This document shows positions 1-9,386 of a stretch of DNA of 64,000 bases, one piece after another; position 1 is the stretch's first letter, and each line of letters opens with the position of its first letter. Made by a program: the position numbers and the translations under genes. Source of the DNA: Agreia sp. Leaf283 (GTDB lineage: Bacteria > Actinomycetota > Actinomycetes > Actinomycetales > Microbacteriaceae); NCBI RefSeq assembly GCF_001422485.1, contig NZ_LMNF01000001.1:1795374-1859373 (forward strand), read 5' to 3'. A model generated the notes under the pieces. The model searched no databases. It was not told the DNA's origin and saw nothing but the letters and a program-made list of their open reading frames with translations.

Positions 1-1462
1 AGACCAGGAGGAGCCCGGGTGCCGTGGTGCTGCCCGTCTCGGCGAGACTCTGCACTGCGGCCGGCGCGGGGGGAGTGCTCAGCTCTGCCGGGGCCGGAGG
101 CGCAGCGACGACGGTGACTTCGCTGGCTGTGCCGAAGGGCGACTGCCAGGGCAGGATGCGTGCCCCGCCCTGATCCGCCGGAGTTCGGGAGCCGTCGATG
201 CGTTCGACCCAGACGTAGTACCCGGGGCCGGGAAGCGTGCACTCGGGTGTGCGGTAGGTGCCCGGACCGGTGTCGACCCGCACCTCCACCGTGCAGACGA
301 CGGGCGCATCGGCCGGCGCGTGCTCTGCGAGCTGGATGGGCTCGGCGAACGGACCGAGCAGCGAGCTCTCGACGACGACGGGAATGGGAAGCATGCCGTT
401 CTCGTCGACGGCGGGAACGGAGCCGGCCGCCGGGGGAGTCGAGGGCCGGTAGAGGCCCCACCCCGAGAGCACGTCCGAGTCGGTCGCCGGGGTCAGCGCG
501 GACACCACCAGTTCGTCGCTGATCGCTTGGCCCGTGCCGGCGACGCTCGCGCTCGTCTGCGTGGCGACCACGGGCTGGAAGCCTTTCGTCGACGGGACCG
601 TCGCGGTGGTCGTGGCGATGCCCGAGGCCGAACCCTGCCTGGCGACGAGAACCTGCTGCACATCGTCTGCGGCCCGGCCGGCAGTGAACGCCGACCCGTA
701 GGGAAGGTGCTCGTAGCCGACGGTGGCCACGACCCGGGAGCTCGGCGTCTGACCGGTGGTCTCTATGGACTCGACGTCGCCGTTCGACACCGTGCGCTCG
801 GACGAGCCGTCGTCGAAGACGGCACCCGACAGCCTCATGGTTGCGGTGTGACTGCCGGGGCTCAACACGGTCGGCCCCGTCGAGAGGAAGTCGACGGTGA
901 GGCTGCTCGTGACGGTCAGGCGACCCTCGCCGTCTGCCTCGGTCAGAGCGACCGAGGAGGACACGCTTCTGGATGCTCCCATCGGGCCGTCGGCCGTCGC
1001 GAGAAGCTGACGGCTGCGATCGAGCACGGCCTGGGCCGCTGCACCGGCCCGCTGCGCGTAGTACTCGGGAGCTCGACCGTTCAGCCCCGCGATGGTCCAC
1101 GTGGCGAGCTGCCCCGCGGCGGCCTCGGAGGGGTCTGCCGACGAGGCCGAGGTGCGTGAGATGTAGGCGAGGCGGGCGAGGTCGTCGGTGGTGAACCTGC
1201 CGAGCTGTGCCGCGTCGACGAAGGCGTAGTCGTGGCCGGTCGGGGCCTTCTTGCCTGCCTCGAGGCAGAACACGAGCGATGAGTCGTCGAGCCGGTAGGA
1301 GCCGATCCAGGCGACGCCGTCGTCGGCGAGATGGCCGACCCCGTGGCCCGTGGAGACGGCGGCGGTGGCCGGTGGGGCGCCGGCCAGGAGGAGGCCGAGG
1401 GTCGCGGTGACGGTGGTGAGTGCGGTGAGAAGGGCGGATGTGCGCCGACGGTGTTGTGTCAT
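1..1462 (-). CDS. Thioester-domain surface protein with LAETG sortase motif (3' end outside window)
   Basis: The ATG at 1462 opens a typical Sec signal peptide (MTQHRRR, a hydrophobic core, cleavage near ATA-AVS). About 30 residues into the mature protein comes FCLEAG with Cys66. AGQLATW follows with Gln118. A Cys paired with a Gln in a TQxA-like motif about 50 residues later is the signature of Cys-Gln thioester domains in Gram-positive adhesins, which can bind host or surface amines covalently. Repetitive Ser/Thr-rich beta domains follow. The end is Pro/Ala-rich, with LAETG then GSTTAPGLLLV running off the window. LAxTG is the signal recognised by class E sortases of high-GC Gram-positives, so the protein is probably wall-anchored. 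The membrane stop and basic tail lie outside. Thioester formation is inferred. Confidence 0.85.
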   Translation of the reverse strand, partial: MTQHRRRTSALLTALTTVTATLGLLLAGAPPATAAVSTGHGVGHLADDGVAWIGSYRLDDSSLVFCLEAGKKAPTGHDYAFVDAAQLGRFTTDDLARLAYISRTSASSADPSEAAAGQLATWTIAGLNGRAPEYYAQRAGAAAQAVLDRSRQLLATADGPMGASRSVSSSVALTEADGEGRLTVTSSLTVDFLSTGPTVLSPGSHTATMRLSGAVFDDGSSERTVSNGDVESIETTGQTPSSRVVATVGYEHLPYGSAFTAGRAADDVQQVLVARQGSASGIATTTATVPSTKGFQPVVATQTSASVAGTGQAISDELVVSALTPATDSDVLSGWGLYRPSTPPAAGSVPAVDENGMLPIPVVVESSLLGPFAEPIQLAEHAPADAPVVCTVEVRVDTGPGTYRTPECTLPGPGYYVWVERIDGSRTPADQGGARILPWQSPFGTASEVTVVAAPPAPAELSTPPAPAAVQSLAETGSTTAPGLLLV

Positions 1463-1711
1463 GCCCCTCACCTTCGCGGGCCACGAAGGGCGGGAGGAGC
1501 GTGGACGCCGACGCCGTGGACTTCCTGGCCCGACCGAGTGCTGTGGAGGAGCGCCCGCTCGAGCGCCCGCACGTGCGCGTCTTCTGCGGGCGGTAAGGTT
1601 TCAGGTGGCGAAAGTCTGCGGCGGAGCAGTCAAATCTGTCGGCCGCAGCTCGCAGGAGCACTCAGAAGCCGCGCACCAACCCCCGTGCCGGCTGAGACCT
1701 AAGCGGATTGG

Positions 1712-2881
1712 ATGAGCGTGGATCTGTTCGAATACCAGGCACGAGACCTGTTTGAAAGCTACGGGGTTCCGGTTCTTCCGGGTATCGTCGCGGACACCCC
1801 CGATGAGGTGCGTGCCGCGGCCGAGAAGCTCGGTGGCGTGACCGTCGTCAAGGCGCAGGTCAAGGTCGGTGGCCGCGGAAAGGCCGGCGGCGTCAAGGTC
1901 GCAAAGGACCCCCAGGCGGCGTTCGAGGCGGCAGAGTCGATTCTCGGCCTCGACATCAAGGGCCACGTGGTGAAGCGCGTCATGGTCGCGGGCGGTGCGC
2001 GCATCGCAGAGGAGTTCTACTTCTCCGTGCTCCTCGACCGGGCGAACCGCTCCTACCTGTCGCTGACCAGCTACGAGGGCGGCATGGAGATCGAGCAGCT
2101 CGCCGTCGAGCGCCCCGAGGCGCTCGCGCGCATCGAGGTCGATCCCATCGCCGGCATCGACCTGGAGACGGCGAAGTCCATCGCCGTGGCAGCGAAGTTC
2201 CCCGCGGAGCTCGTCGACAAGGTCGCCCCTGTCTTCGTGAAGCTCTGGGAGGTCTACAAGGGCGAGGACGCGACGCTCGTCGAGGTCAACCCGCTCGTGC
2301 TCACCGAGGAGGGCGACATCATCGCCCTCGACGGCAAGGTGACGCTCGACGAGAACGCCGGATTCCGGCACCCGAACCACGAGGCGCTCGAAGACAAGGA
2401 TGCGGCCGACCCGCTCGAGGCCAAGGCCAAGGCGGCCGACCTCAACTACGTGAAGCTCGACGGCGAGGTCGGGGTCATCGGCAACGGTGCCGGCCTCGTG
2501 ATGTCGACACTCGACGTGGTCTCCTACGCGGGCGAGAAGTACAACGGCGTGAAGCCGGCCAACTTCCTCGACATCGGCGGCGGAGCATCGGCAGCGGTCA
2601 TGGCCGCGGGCCTCGACGTGATCCTCGGCGACGAGCAGGTCAAGAGCGTCTTCGTCAACGTCTTCGGCGGCATCACCGCGTGCGACGCCGTGGCCAACGG
2701 AATTCTCGGCGCCCTCGAGGTGCTCGGCGACTCCGCGACCAAGCCGCTCGTGGTGCGCCTCGACGGCAACAAGGTCGAGGAGGGCCGCGCCATCCTCGCC
2801 GCCGCGAACCACCCGCTGGTCACCCTGGCGACCACCATGGACGAGGGCGCCGACAAGGCCGCCGAGCTCGCCTCCCTCTGA
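1712..2881 (+). CDS. sucC: Succinyl-CoA synthetase beta subunit (ADP-forming)
   Basis: A 389-residue protein, the usual SucC length. It starts [20 protein letters not shown], the conserved N-terminus of the ATP-grasp subunit, and ends in a CoA-ligase domain containing [17 protein letters not shown] and [10 protein letters not shown]. With SucD it converts succinyl-CoA, ADP and phosphate to succinate, ATP and CoA in the citric acid cycle. It lies 36 nt before sucD on the same strand, one transcript. The 249-nt gap to the divergent surface-protein gene must hold the promoters. I see no convincing consensus hexamers there and only a weak AAGCGGA ribosome site. Confidence 0.97.
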   Translation: MSVDLFEYQARDLFESYGVPVLPGIVADTPDEVRAAAEKLGGVTVVKAQVKVGGRGKAGGVKVAKDPQAAFEAAESILGLDIKGHVVKRVMVAGGARIAEEFYFSVLLDRANRSYLSLTSYEGGMEIEQLAVERPEALARIEVDPIAGIDLETAKSIAVAAKFPAELVDKVAPVFVKLWEVYKGEDATLVEVNPLVLTEEGDIIALDGKVTLDENAGFRHPNHEALEDKDAADPLEAKAKAADLNYVKLDGEVGVIGNGAGLVMSTLDVVSYAGEKYNGVKPANFLDIGGGASAAVMAAGLDVILGDEQVKSVFVNVFGGITACDAVANGILGALEVLGDSATKPLVVRLDGNKVEEGRAILAAANHPLVTLATTMDEGADKAAELASL

Positions 2882-2917
2882 CGATTTCCTCGCGACGAAG
2901 TAAGGACCACAACAAGA

Positions 2918-3805
2918 ATGTCGATTTTCCTCAACAAGGACTCCAAGGTCATCGTGCAGGGCATCACCGGAGGTGAGGGCACCAAGCACACCGCGCTGAT
3001 GCTGGCCGCCGGCACGAAGATCGTGGGCGGCGTGAACGCACGCAAGGCGGGAACGACCGTCACCCACGGCGAGCTCGAACTGCCCGTCTTCGGCACGGTG
3101 GCCGAGGCCATCTCCACCACGGGCGCCGACGTGTCGATCGCCTTCGTTCCGCCGGCCTTCGCGAAAGACGCCATCATCGAGGCGATCGACGCGGAGATCC
3201 CGCTGCTGGTCGTCATCACCGAGGGCATCCCCGTCGGCGACGCGGCGGAGGCCTGGGCGTACGCCAAGCAGAAGGGCAACAAGACCCGCATCATCGGGCC
3301 GAACTGCCCCGGCATCATCACGCCAGGCGAGTCCCTCGTCGGCATCACTCCCGCGAACATCACGGGCAAGGGCCCGATCGGCCTCGTCTCCAAGTCGGGA
3401 ACGCTGACCTACCAGATGATGTTCGAGCTGCGCGACCTGGGCTTCTCGACCGCCATCGGAATCGGCGGCGACCCCATCATCGGCACCACGCACATCGACG
3501 CGCTCGCAGCCTTCGAGGCAGACCCCGAGACGAAGGCGATCGTGATGATCGGCGAGATTGGCGGAGACGCCGAGGAGCGTGCGGCCGACTACATCAAGGC
3601 CCACGTCACGAAGCCCGTCGTCGGCTACGTGGCCGGGTTCACGGCTCCCGAGGGCAAGACGATGGGCCACGCGGGCGCGATCGTCTCCGGCAGCGCCGGC
3701 ACGGCCCAGGCCAAGAAGGAGGCCCTCGAGGCGGCCGGCGTTCGCGTCGGCAAGACCCCGAGCGAGACCGCGGCCCTGCTGCGCGAGGTCTACGCGGCGC
3801 TCTGA
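2918..3805 (+). CDS. sucD: Succinyl-CoA synthetase alpha subunit
   Basis: A 295-residue protein with the CoA-binding Rossmann N-terminus ([21 protein letters not shown]). The phosphorylated active-site histidine is in GHAGAIVSG near the C-terminus, and the ligase motif is [12 protein letters not shown]. It is the nucleotide-independent catalytic partner of SucC. AAGTAAGGA-type sequence lies just upstream of the ATG. A strong hairpin follows the stop, so sucCD is probably a closed two-gene operon. Confidence 0.97.
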   Translation: MSIFLNKDSKVIVQGITGGEGTKHTALMLAAGTKIVGGVNARKAGTTVTHGELELPVFGTVAEAISTTGADVSIAFVPPAFAKDAIIEAIDAEIPLLVVITEGIPVGDAAEAWAYAKQKGNKTRIIGPNCPGIITPGESLVGITPANITGKGPIGLVSKSGTLTYQMMFELRDLGFSTAIGIGGDPIIGTTHIDALAAFEADPETKAIVMIGEIGGDAEERAADYIKAHVTKPVVGYVAGFTAPEGKTMGHAGAIVSGSAGTAQAKKEALEAAGVRVGKTPSETAALLREVYAAL

Positions 3806-3820
3806 CACCTGCACGACCTG

Positions 3821-3859
3821 CGGCGGGCATCCTCTTCTCTATGATGAGGATGCCCGCCG
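3821..3859 (+). terminator. Terminator hairpin after sucD
   Basis: Perfect 14-bp inverted repeat: CGGCGGGCATCCTC at 3821-3834 pairs with GAGGATGCCCGCCG at 3846-3859, with an 11-nt loop. A second 7-bp hairpin (TCGTCTG/CAGACGA) follows at 3861-3882. There is no long T tract, as is common in high-GC actinobacteria. Confidence 0.75.
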
Positions 3860-3908
3860 TTCGTCTGCCTGAAGACAGACGACGGGGTCACGTCAGAAGG
3901 GGGTTTCG

Positions 3909-4448
3909 ATGTCCGAGTCTCTGGGGGCCGACCCCGTCGAGCAGCCGATGCCGTCGCCTGGCCGGTGGCAACGCATCCGCCACGCACTGGTGACGCCCGA
4001 GCTGATCTACGGAACGATCATCAGCTCGGCGGTCATCGCCGTCGCCGAAGACGACGACACCGATCTCGACGTGTTCGTCGTGACCTTCGTGACGATGCTC
4101 GTGTTCTGGGCCGCCCACGTGTTCGCGGTGGCCGTGGCCAACCACGGCATGCGCGACGGCCGTGTGATCGGAATCGGCGAGGCGTTCCGCGGCGGCGTGC
4201 ACCATTCGGTGGGCCTTCTCTACGCGTCGATCATCCCGCTCCTGTTCCTCGTGCTGGGCACGATCGGTGTGCTCGACGAGGACACCGCGTATCTCGTCGC
4301 GCTCGTCGTGGGCATGGTCGTGCTGGGAATCCTGGGATGGATGGCGTTCGCCGACAGGGGGAGCCCGTGGCCTGTGAGGCTGCTCGGCGGAGTCGGAACG
4401 GCTCTCTTCGGATTGGTGATCGTCGCCTTCAAGGCCTTACTCCACTAG
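3909..4448 (+). CDS. Conserved hypothetical integral membrane protein
   Basis: A 179-residue protein whose first 35 residues are soluble (MSESLGADPVEQPMPSPGRW). Four to five hydrophobic segments follow, with short loops, one of which is very acidic (AEDDDTDLD). I do not recognise the family. It sits between sucCD and perM, where mycobacteria also carry a small membrane gene, but I cannot claim homology. The ATG follows AGAAGGGGG at good spacing. It probably has its own promoter, because the sucD terminator intervenes. Confidence 0.7.
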   Translation: MSESLGADPVEQPMPSPGRWQRIRHALVTPELIYGTIISSAVIAVAEDDDTDLDVFVVTFVTMLVFWAAHVFAVAVANHGMRDGRVIGIGEAFRGGVHHSVGLLYASIIPLLFLVLGTIGVLDEDTAYLVALVVGMVVLGILGWMAFADRGSPWPVRLLGGVGTALFGLVIVAFKALLH

Positions 4449-4454
4449 ACCGGC

Positions 4455-4472
4455 GGGGTGACAGGTCACCCC
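4455..4472 (+). terminator. Short hairpin after the membrane-protein gene
   Basis: GGGGTGAC and GTCACCCC (8 bp) are separated by two bases, directly after the stop at 4448. It may end the upstream transcript or be a protein-binding palindrome before perM. Confidence 0.35.
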
Positions 4473-4500
4473 TCGCGTCAGGGGGTACGCTCGGCACGGC

Positions 4501-5820
4501 ATGAATCGACCATTTACCGCATTTCTCGCGTTCCTCGACGCGCTCCTCGTCGGAGCCCTCGGCCTCGGAATCCTCCTGGTGCCGCTGACGATCCTCTGGC
4601 TGACCCAGTTCGAGCTCGCCGTCGACTACGGCGCGTTCTGGAGGGTCGCCGCCAACGTGTGGCTCCTCGGCAACGGGGTCGACCTGCTCGTCACGATCGA
4701 TCCGACCCTCGCGCTGCAGCTCGCCCTCGAGGGCGCCGGTGTGCCGTTCGAGATCGGGTTCGCGCCCCTGGGGGTCGCGGTGCTGACGGTGCTTCTCGGC
4801 TGGAGGTCCGGTCGACGGCTCGCCGACTCGGAGCATCGCGTGCTGGGTGCGGGCGTGGGCATTCTGACCGTCGCCGTGATCGGATGGCTGGTCGCCCTCG
4901 GGGCCGGCTCCGACAGTGCCCGTCCGTCGGTTCTGCAGGCGCTGGTCTTTCCCGCCGCCATCTACGCCATCGGCATGGCGACGAGCCTCTTCTCGCGCTC
5001 CGATGTCGAGGTCGGAGACGATCCCGCGGACCAGGCCGTCGACATCCTCGCCCGAAGCCTTCGTGCGATCGTCGCCGGAGTTCCGGTTCCGGTGAGGACG
5101 GTGGTGGCGCTGGCCGCGCGCGGGGGAGCCCTCGTGGTGGCCGGCGTGGTGGCCGTCGCGGCCGTCGTCGTATTCGTGCTCGTGCTGGGGCACTACGGCG
5201 AGATCATCTCGTTGTACGAGTCGCTCCAATCGGGTCTCGTCGGCGGCATCGCCCTGACCGTCGGGCAGCTCTCTCTCATCCCCAACCTCGTCGTCTGGGC
5301 CGCATCGTGGCTCGTCGGGCCGGGCTTCGCGCTCGGGTCGGGCAGCCTCGTCTCGCCGCTGGGAACCCAGGTCGGCCTGCTTCCCGCCCTTCCGCTTCTC
5401 GGTGCGCTGCCCCAGGGGGCGCCCGCGCTCGGGTATGCGGTGGTGGTGGTTCCCGTGGTGATCGGATTCGTCGTGGGCGTTCTGCTGAAGCCGAGGCTGA
5501 CCGCGGGTGGAGCCGCAGCCTCTCCTCTGATCCTCGTGTTGTCGGGCCTGGGAGTCGGCGTCGTCGGCGCGAGCATCCTCGCTCTCCTCGCCCTCTGGTC
5601 GGGCGGCGCCGCGGGCCCGGGTCGTCTGGTGGACGTCGGGCCGGATCCCGCGGCCGTCTGGCTCTGGTCGGCCGTCGAACTCGGCCCGAGCGCCGTGCTC
5701 GGCCTCACCGTCGGCCTCACACGACGCCTCTTCTCGCGCTCGCCGGAGCTCGCAGACGTCGACGCCGATGCCGGGTCGGCCCCGGTCGCGGGCCCGACGC
5801 CCGATGCCAATAAACTGTGA
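4501..5820 (+). CDS. PerM/DUF6350-like polytopic membrane protein
   Basis: A 439-residue, highly hydrophobic protein with about ten predicted membrane segments and a short acidic C-terminal tail. The sequence ([20 protein letters not shown]) and its position immediately before purN-purH match the actinobacterial DUF6350 family. Mycobacterial PerM, linked to cell division and persistence, occupies the same locus. Its stop overlaps the purN start (GTGA), so it is translationally coupled to purine genes. A TACGCT -10-like hexamer ends nine bases before the ATG, suggesting a leaderless transcript. The family call rests on locus and hydrophobicity; its biochemical role is unknown. Confidence 0.75.
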   Translation: MNRPFTAFLAFLDALLVGALGLGILLVPLTILWLTQFELAVDYGAFWRVAANVWLLGNGVDLLVTIDPTLALQLALEGAGVPFEIGFAPLGVAVLTVLLGWRSGRRLADSEHRVLGAGVGILTVAVIGWLVALGAGSDSARPSVLQALVFPAAIYAIGMATSLFSRSDVEVGDDPADQAVDILARSLRAIVAGVPVPVRTVVALAARGGALVVAGVVAVAAVVVFVLVLGHYGEIISLYESLQSGLVGGIALTVGQLSLIPNLVVWAASWLVGPGFALGSGSLVSPLGTQVGLLPALPLLGALPQGAPALGYAVVVVPVVIGFVVGVLLKPRLTAGGAAASPLILVLSGLGVGVVGASILALLALWSGGAAGPGRLVDVGPDPAAVWLWSAVELGPSAVLGLTVGLTRRLFSRSPELADVDADAGSAPVAGPTPDANKL

Positions 5821-6416
5821 CGGTGCTGTCGCTCGTCGTACTCATCTCCGGCGGAGGGTCCAACCTCCGCGCCCTCCTCGACGCGCAGTCCGACGCCGAC
5901 TTCCCGGCACGGATCGTGGCCGTCGGGGCAGACAATGATGCGGCCGGCCTCGCCCACGCCGAGGAGTTCGGAATCCCCACGTTCACGGTGCCGCCGACGT
6001 CGTTCGAATCGCGGGCGGCCTGGGGCGACGAGCTGCTTGAGCAGATCCAGGTCTGGAACCCCGACCTCGTGGTCTGCGCCGGCTTCATGCGCATCCTGCC
6101 GCCGCGCGTCGTCGCGGCCCTGTCTCCGCAGCTGATCAACACGCATCCCGCTCTTCTTCCCGCCTTCCCTGGCGCCCATGCCGTGCGCGATGCCCTGGCC
6201 GCGGGGGTCTCGCAGACGGGCGTCACCGTGCACATCGTCGACGAGGGCGTCGACACCGGTCCTGTGATCGTGCAGGAGGCCGTCGCGATCGAGCCCGGCG
6301 ACACCGAATCCGAACTTCACGAACGAATCAAGACGATCGAGCGCCGCCTCCTCACCCAGGCCGTGCTCGACATCGCGAACAGCAGAGTCAACCTCAGGGA
6401 GCTAGCCAAAGCATGA
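5817..6416 (+). CDS. purN: Phosphoribosylglycinamide formyltransferase
   Basis: A 199-residue protein with a GTG start inside the perM stop. It has the folate-enzyme motifs [16 protein letters not shown] (phosphoribosyl-binding loop), VCAGFMRIL and the catalytic [18 protein letters not shown], where N-H-D is represented by N, H and the later D of [14 protein letters not shown]. It transfers a formyl group from 10-formyl-THF to GAR, step three of purine synthesis. It shares four bases with purH. A GTG at 5823 is an alternative start. Confidence 0.95.
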   Translation: MTVLSLVVLISGGGSNLRALLDAQSDADFPARIVAVGADNDAAGLAHAEEFGIPTFTVPPTSFESRAAWGDELLEQIQVWNPDLVVCAGFMRILPPRVVAALSPQLINTHPALLPAFPGAHAVRDALAAGVSQTGVTVHIVDEGVDTGPVIVQEAVAIEPGDTESELHERIKTIERRLLTQAVLDIANSRVNLRELAKA

Positions 6417-8020
6417 GCGGTCCAATCCACGATCCGAACCTCTACACCCACCGCGATGTCGTGCGCATCGAACGGGCACTGATCTCGGTGAGCGACAAGA
6501 CCGGGCTCCTCGAGCTCGCCGCGGCGCTCGCCGAAGCGGGAGTCGAGATCGTGTCGACCGGTTCGACAGCCCAGACCATCGCCGACGCGGGCTATGCCGT
6601 CACCGAGGTGAGCCAGGTCACGGGGTTCCCCGAGTCGCTCGACGGCCGCGTCAAGACCCTGCACCCCGCCGTGCACGCGGGAATCCTCGCCGATCTCCGG
6701 CTCGAGTCGCACAGGGCGCAGCTCGACGAGCTCGGCATCCGGCCCTTCCAGCTGGTCGTGGTCAACCTCTACCCGTTCCGCGAGACGGTCGCGTCGGGTG
6801 CCGAGGGCTCCGCTGTGATCGAGCAGATCGACATCGGCGGCCCCGCCCTGGTGCGTGCCTCGGCCAAGAACCACGCCAACGTCGCTATCGCCGTATCGCC
6901 CTCGAGCTATGCCGAGATCATCGCGTCGCTGCCCGAGGGCACCTCGCTAGGCGCACGCCGGGCCCTTGCCGCCTCGGCGTTCGCCCACACGGCCGCCTAC
7001 GACACGGCCGTGGCCGCGTGGTTCGCCGACACGGCAACGGATGGCGAGGCCTCCGAGACGGCGGGCTTCGGCGACGCCCTCACGATCGAGGGCACGCTGT
7101 CGGCGACCCTCCGCTACGGCGAGAACTCGCACCAGCCGGCGGCGCTCTACGTGCGCGAGAACGGCCGCGGCATCGCCCAGGCCGAACAGCTGCACGGCAA
7201 GGACATGTCGTACAACAACTACGTCGACGCCGATGCCGCCGTGCGCGCCGCGTTCGACTTCGACGAGCCCGCCGTGGCCATCATCAAGCACGCCAACCCC
7301 TGCGGCATCGCCGTCGCCCAGCCGTCCGACGCCGACGCCATCGCGGGTGCGCACGCCAGGGCGCACGCCTGCGACCCCGTCTCGGCCTTCGGCGGCGTCA
7401 TCGCCTCCAACCGAACGGTCACGCGTGCGATGGCCGAGGGTGTCGCCGAGGTCTTCACCGAGGTGCTCGTGGCCCCGGACTTCGAGCCCGAGGCCCTCGA
7501 GATCCTGCAGATCAAGAAGAACCTGCGGCTGCTCAAGCTGCCCGCGGGGTTCCAGCGCGACGAGACCGAGGTCCGACAGGTGAGCGGCGGATTCCTCGCC
7601 CAGAAGCCCGACGGTTTCGTCGGCTTCAGCTCGGTGAAGTGGCAGCGGGTCGCCGGCAAGCACGTCGACGACGCCACCCTGGCCGACCTCGAGTTCGCGT
7701 GGAAGGCGTGCCGGGCGGTCAAGTCCAACGCCATCCTGCTCGCCTCGGGCGGTGCCTCCGTCGGCGTCGGAATGGGCCAGGTCAACCGGGTCGACTCGTG
7801 CCACCTCGCCGTCACCCGGGCGGGAGACCGCGCCGCGGGGTCGGTCGCCGCATCCGATGCGTTCTTCCCGTTCGCAGACGGGCTCCAGGTTCTGATCGAC
7901 GCCGGCGTGACCGCCGTCGTGCAGCCGGGTGGTTCGGTTCGCGACGCCGAGGTGATCGAGGCCGCGCAGGCGGCCGGCGTCACCATGTACTTCACAGGCG
8001 AACGTCACTTCTTCCACTAG
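6413..8020 (+). CDS. purH: Bifunctional AICAR formyltransferase / IMP cyclohydrolase
   Basis: A 535-residue protein of standard PurH length. The N-terminal MGS-like cyclohydrolase domain contains [30 protein letters not shown] and KNHANVAI. The C-terminal transformylase domain contains the KHANPCG and [10 protein letters not shown] motifs and ends RHFFH. It carries out the last two steps to IMP, using 10-formyl-THF supplied by folD and glyA products encoded at 29-31 kb. The ATG overlaps the purN stop. Confidence 0.97.
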   Translation: MSGPIHDPNLYTHRDVVRIERALISVSDKTGLLELAAALAEAGVEIVSTGSTAQTIADAGYAVTEVSQVTGFPESLDGRVKTLHPAVHAGILADLRLESHRAQLDELGIRPFQLVVVNLYPFRETVASGAEGSAVIEQIDIGGPALVRASAKNHANVAIAVSPSSYAEIIASLPEGTSLGARRALAASAFAHTAAYDTAVAAWFADTATDGEASETAGFGDALTIEGTLSATLRYGENSHQPAALYVRENGRGIAQAEQLHGKDMSYNNYVDADAAVRAAFDFDEPAVAIIKHANPCGIAVAQPSDADAIAGAHARAHACDPVSAFGGVIASNRTVTRAMAEGVAEVFTEVLVAPDFEPEALEILQIKKNLRLLKLPAGFQRDETEVRQVSGGFLAQKPDGFVGFSSVKWQRVAGKHVDDATLADLEFAWKACRAVKSNAILLASGGASVGVGMGQVNRVDSCHLAVTRAGDRAAGSVAASDAFFPFADGLQVLIDAGVTAVVQPGGSVRDAEVIEAAQAAGVTMYFTGERHFFH

Positions 8021-8064
8021 GAGTACCCGTCGTGCGTACAGAAACCGGGGCTAGGGTCGCACCC

Positions 8065-9273
8065 ATGCACTTCCTCCGCCCGAGACCCCTGATCGCCTCG
8101 GCGGTCGCGGCCCTGCTGGTGGCGGCGATCACCCACCTGGCGACGATGCTCTCGTTCTTCGTCGGCAACGATCCGCAGTCGATCGTGCTGCTCCAGATCA
8201 ACAACTTCTTCGTGCCGTCGACACTCGTGCTGCTCGTCCTGGTGTTCGTCTTCTCCCTCGCCACCAGGGTCACGCGCTGGTACACGGCGGCCATCGCGGG
8301 TCTCGTGTCCGGTGCGATCGCGGCCGTCGTGGGCACGGGCATCCAGACGCTCGTGCAGGGCAACGCCCTCGACGGCCCGGTGATCGCCTACGTTCTCAGC
8401 ACCCTGGGAAACATCAACCTGATCTTTGTCCTCACAGCGACCGTCGCCACCGCGACGCTGGGCCGCCGTGTCTACGGTGCCCTGAGCCACTCGGAGGCGC
8501 CCCCACGGAACGTGGCCGGCACCGTGCTCGTGCGTCGGCCGTCCGACAACCTCGCCGACGGAATCGTCACCCATCTCGAGCGCACAGAGGTCGACTCCGA
8601 CCTCGCGGACACGCAGTGGGAGTCGTACGTCGCCGCGCTGATCGGGGCGGGCTGGAAGCCGGTCGAGGTCGAGCGCGCGACCGATCTGGCCGACTCCGTC
8701 TTCGTCGAGGATTCCGTCGTGATGTTCGGGCGCCTCGCCGTGCTCGCGAGTCCGGCGGCGCCGACCCGGGTCGCCGAGATCGACGAGGTCGAGAAGAGCG
8801 TTCGATCGCTCGGTCTCGACGTGACCCGCATCGTGCAGCCCGGCACCCTCGACGGCGGCGACGTCCTGAAGATCGAGAAGCGCGTCTATGTGGGCCGCGG
8901 CGGCCGCACGAACGCGGAGGGCATCCGGCAGCTGCGGCATATCCTGAGCCCGCTCGGCTACACCGTGATCGCCGTTCCGATCTCGAAGGTGCTGCACCTG
9001 AAGAGCGCGGTCACGGCCCTGCCCGACGGCACGGTCATCGGATATCCGCCGGTGGTCGACGATCCCAAGATCTTCGACCGCTTCCTCGCCGTGCCCGAGG
9101 AGGCCGGCGCGCACGTCGTCATTCTCGCCGACGACACGGTGCTGATGTCGTCGGCGGCACCGGAGTCGGCGCAGCTCATCGAGAGCCTGGGCTACCGGGT
9201 GATCGCCGTCGACATCTCGGAGTTCGAGAAGCTCGAGGCCTGCGTCACGTGCCTCTCGGTGCGGGTGCGCTGA
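8065..9273 (+). CDS. Membrane-anchored dimethylarginine dimethylaminohydrolase-like protein
   Basis: A 402-residue fusion. Residues 1-135 contain four hydrophobic segments (for example LIASAVAALLVAAITHLATM and STLVLLVLVFVFSL). Residues 150-402 form a pentein/DDAH catalytic domain, beginning AGTVLVRRPSDN, with GTLDGGDVL, the likely catalytic His in VLHLKSAVTALP (H311) and a C-terminal Cys in VTCLSV (C396). DDAH hydrolyses methylated arginines to citrulline; related penteins include arginine deiminases. Bacterial DDAHs are usually soluble and about 255 residues, so the membrane module is an addition. A TAGGGT hexamer seven bases before the ATG suggests leaderless transcription separate from purH. 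Substrate is inferred only from the domain. Confidence 0.82.
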   Translation: MHFLRPRPLIASAVAALLVAAITHLATMLSFFVGNDPQSIVLLQINNFFVPSTLVLLVLVFVFSLATRVTRWYTAAIAGLVSGAIAAVVGTGIQTLVQGNALDGPVIAYVLSTLGNINLIFVLTATVATATLGRRVYGALSHSEAPPRNVAGTVLVRRPSDNLADGIVTHLERTEVDSDLADTQWESYVAALIGAGWKPVEVERATDLADSVFVEDSVVMFGRLAVLASPAAPTRVAEIDEVEKSVRSLGLDVTRIVQPGTLDGGDVLKIEKRVYVGRGGRTNAEGIRQLRHILSPLGYTVIAVPISKVLHLKSAVTALPDGTVIGYPPVVDDPKIFDRFLAVPEEAGAHVVILADDTVLMSSAAPESAQLIESLGYRVIAVDISEFEKLEACVTCLSVRVR

Positions 9274-9301
9274 CCGCCTGCGGCGCGGCGCCGACCTCGC
9301 G

Positions 9302-9331
9302 TTGCGTGTGGGCACGAGTCGGGAGTAGCCT
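9302..9331 (+). promoter_or_regulatory. Candidate promoter for the ABC exporter operon
   Basis: TTGCGT (9302-9307) and TAGCCT (9326-9331) are separated by 18 bp, about 55 bases before the GTG start. It is the only reasonable sigma-70-like pair in the 113-nt gap. The 14-mer GGGCACGAGTCGGG inside it recurs at 59137-59150, also just before a TAG-beginning hexamer. Confidence 0.4.
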
Positions 9332-9386
9332 ATAAGGCTGCCCGGTTCCGGGTGGAACTCCCGCCTTCTGTTCTCGAGGTCTTTCC

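Noticed and set aside
1601..3814. A 737-codon minus-strand open frame across sucC and sucD
   Set aside because: It lies antisense to two clear enzymes, and its Arg/Asp/His-rich, repetitive composition is what high-GC codons produce in reverse. No motif is present.
4449..4500. A ZTP or purine riboswitch before the perM-purN-purH operon
   Set aside because: The 52-base gap holds only an 8-bp hairpin, with none of the conserved riboswitch elements.
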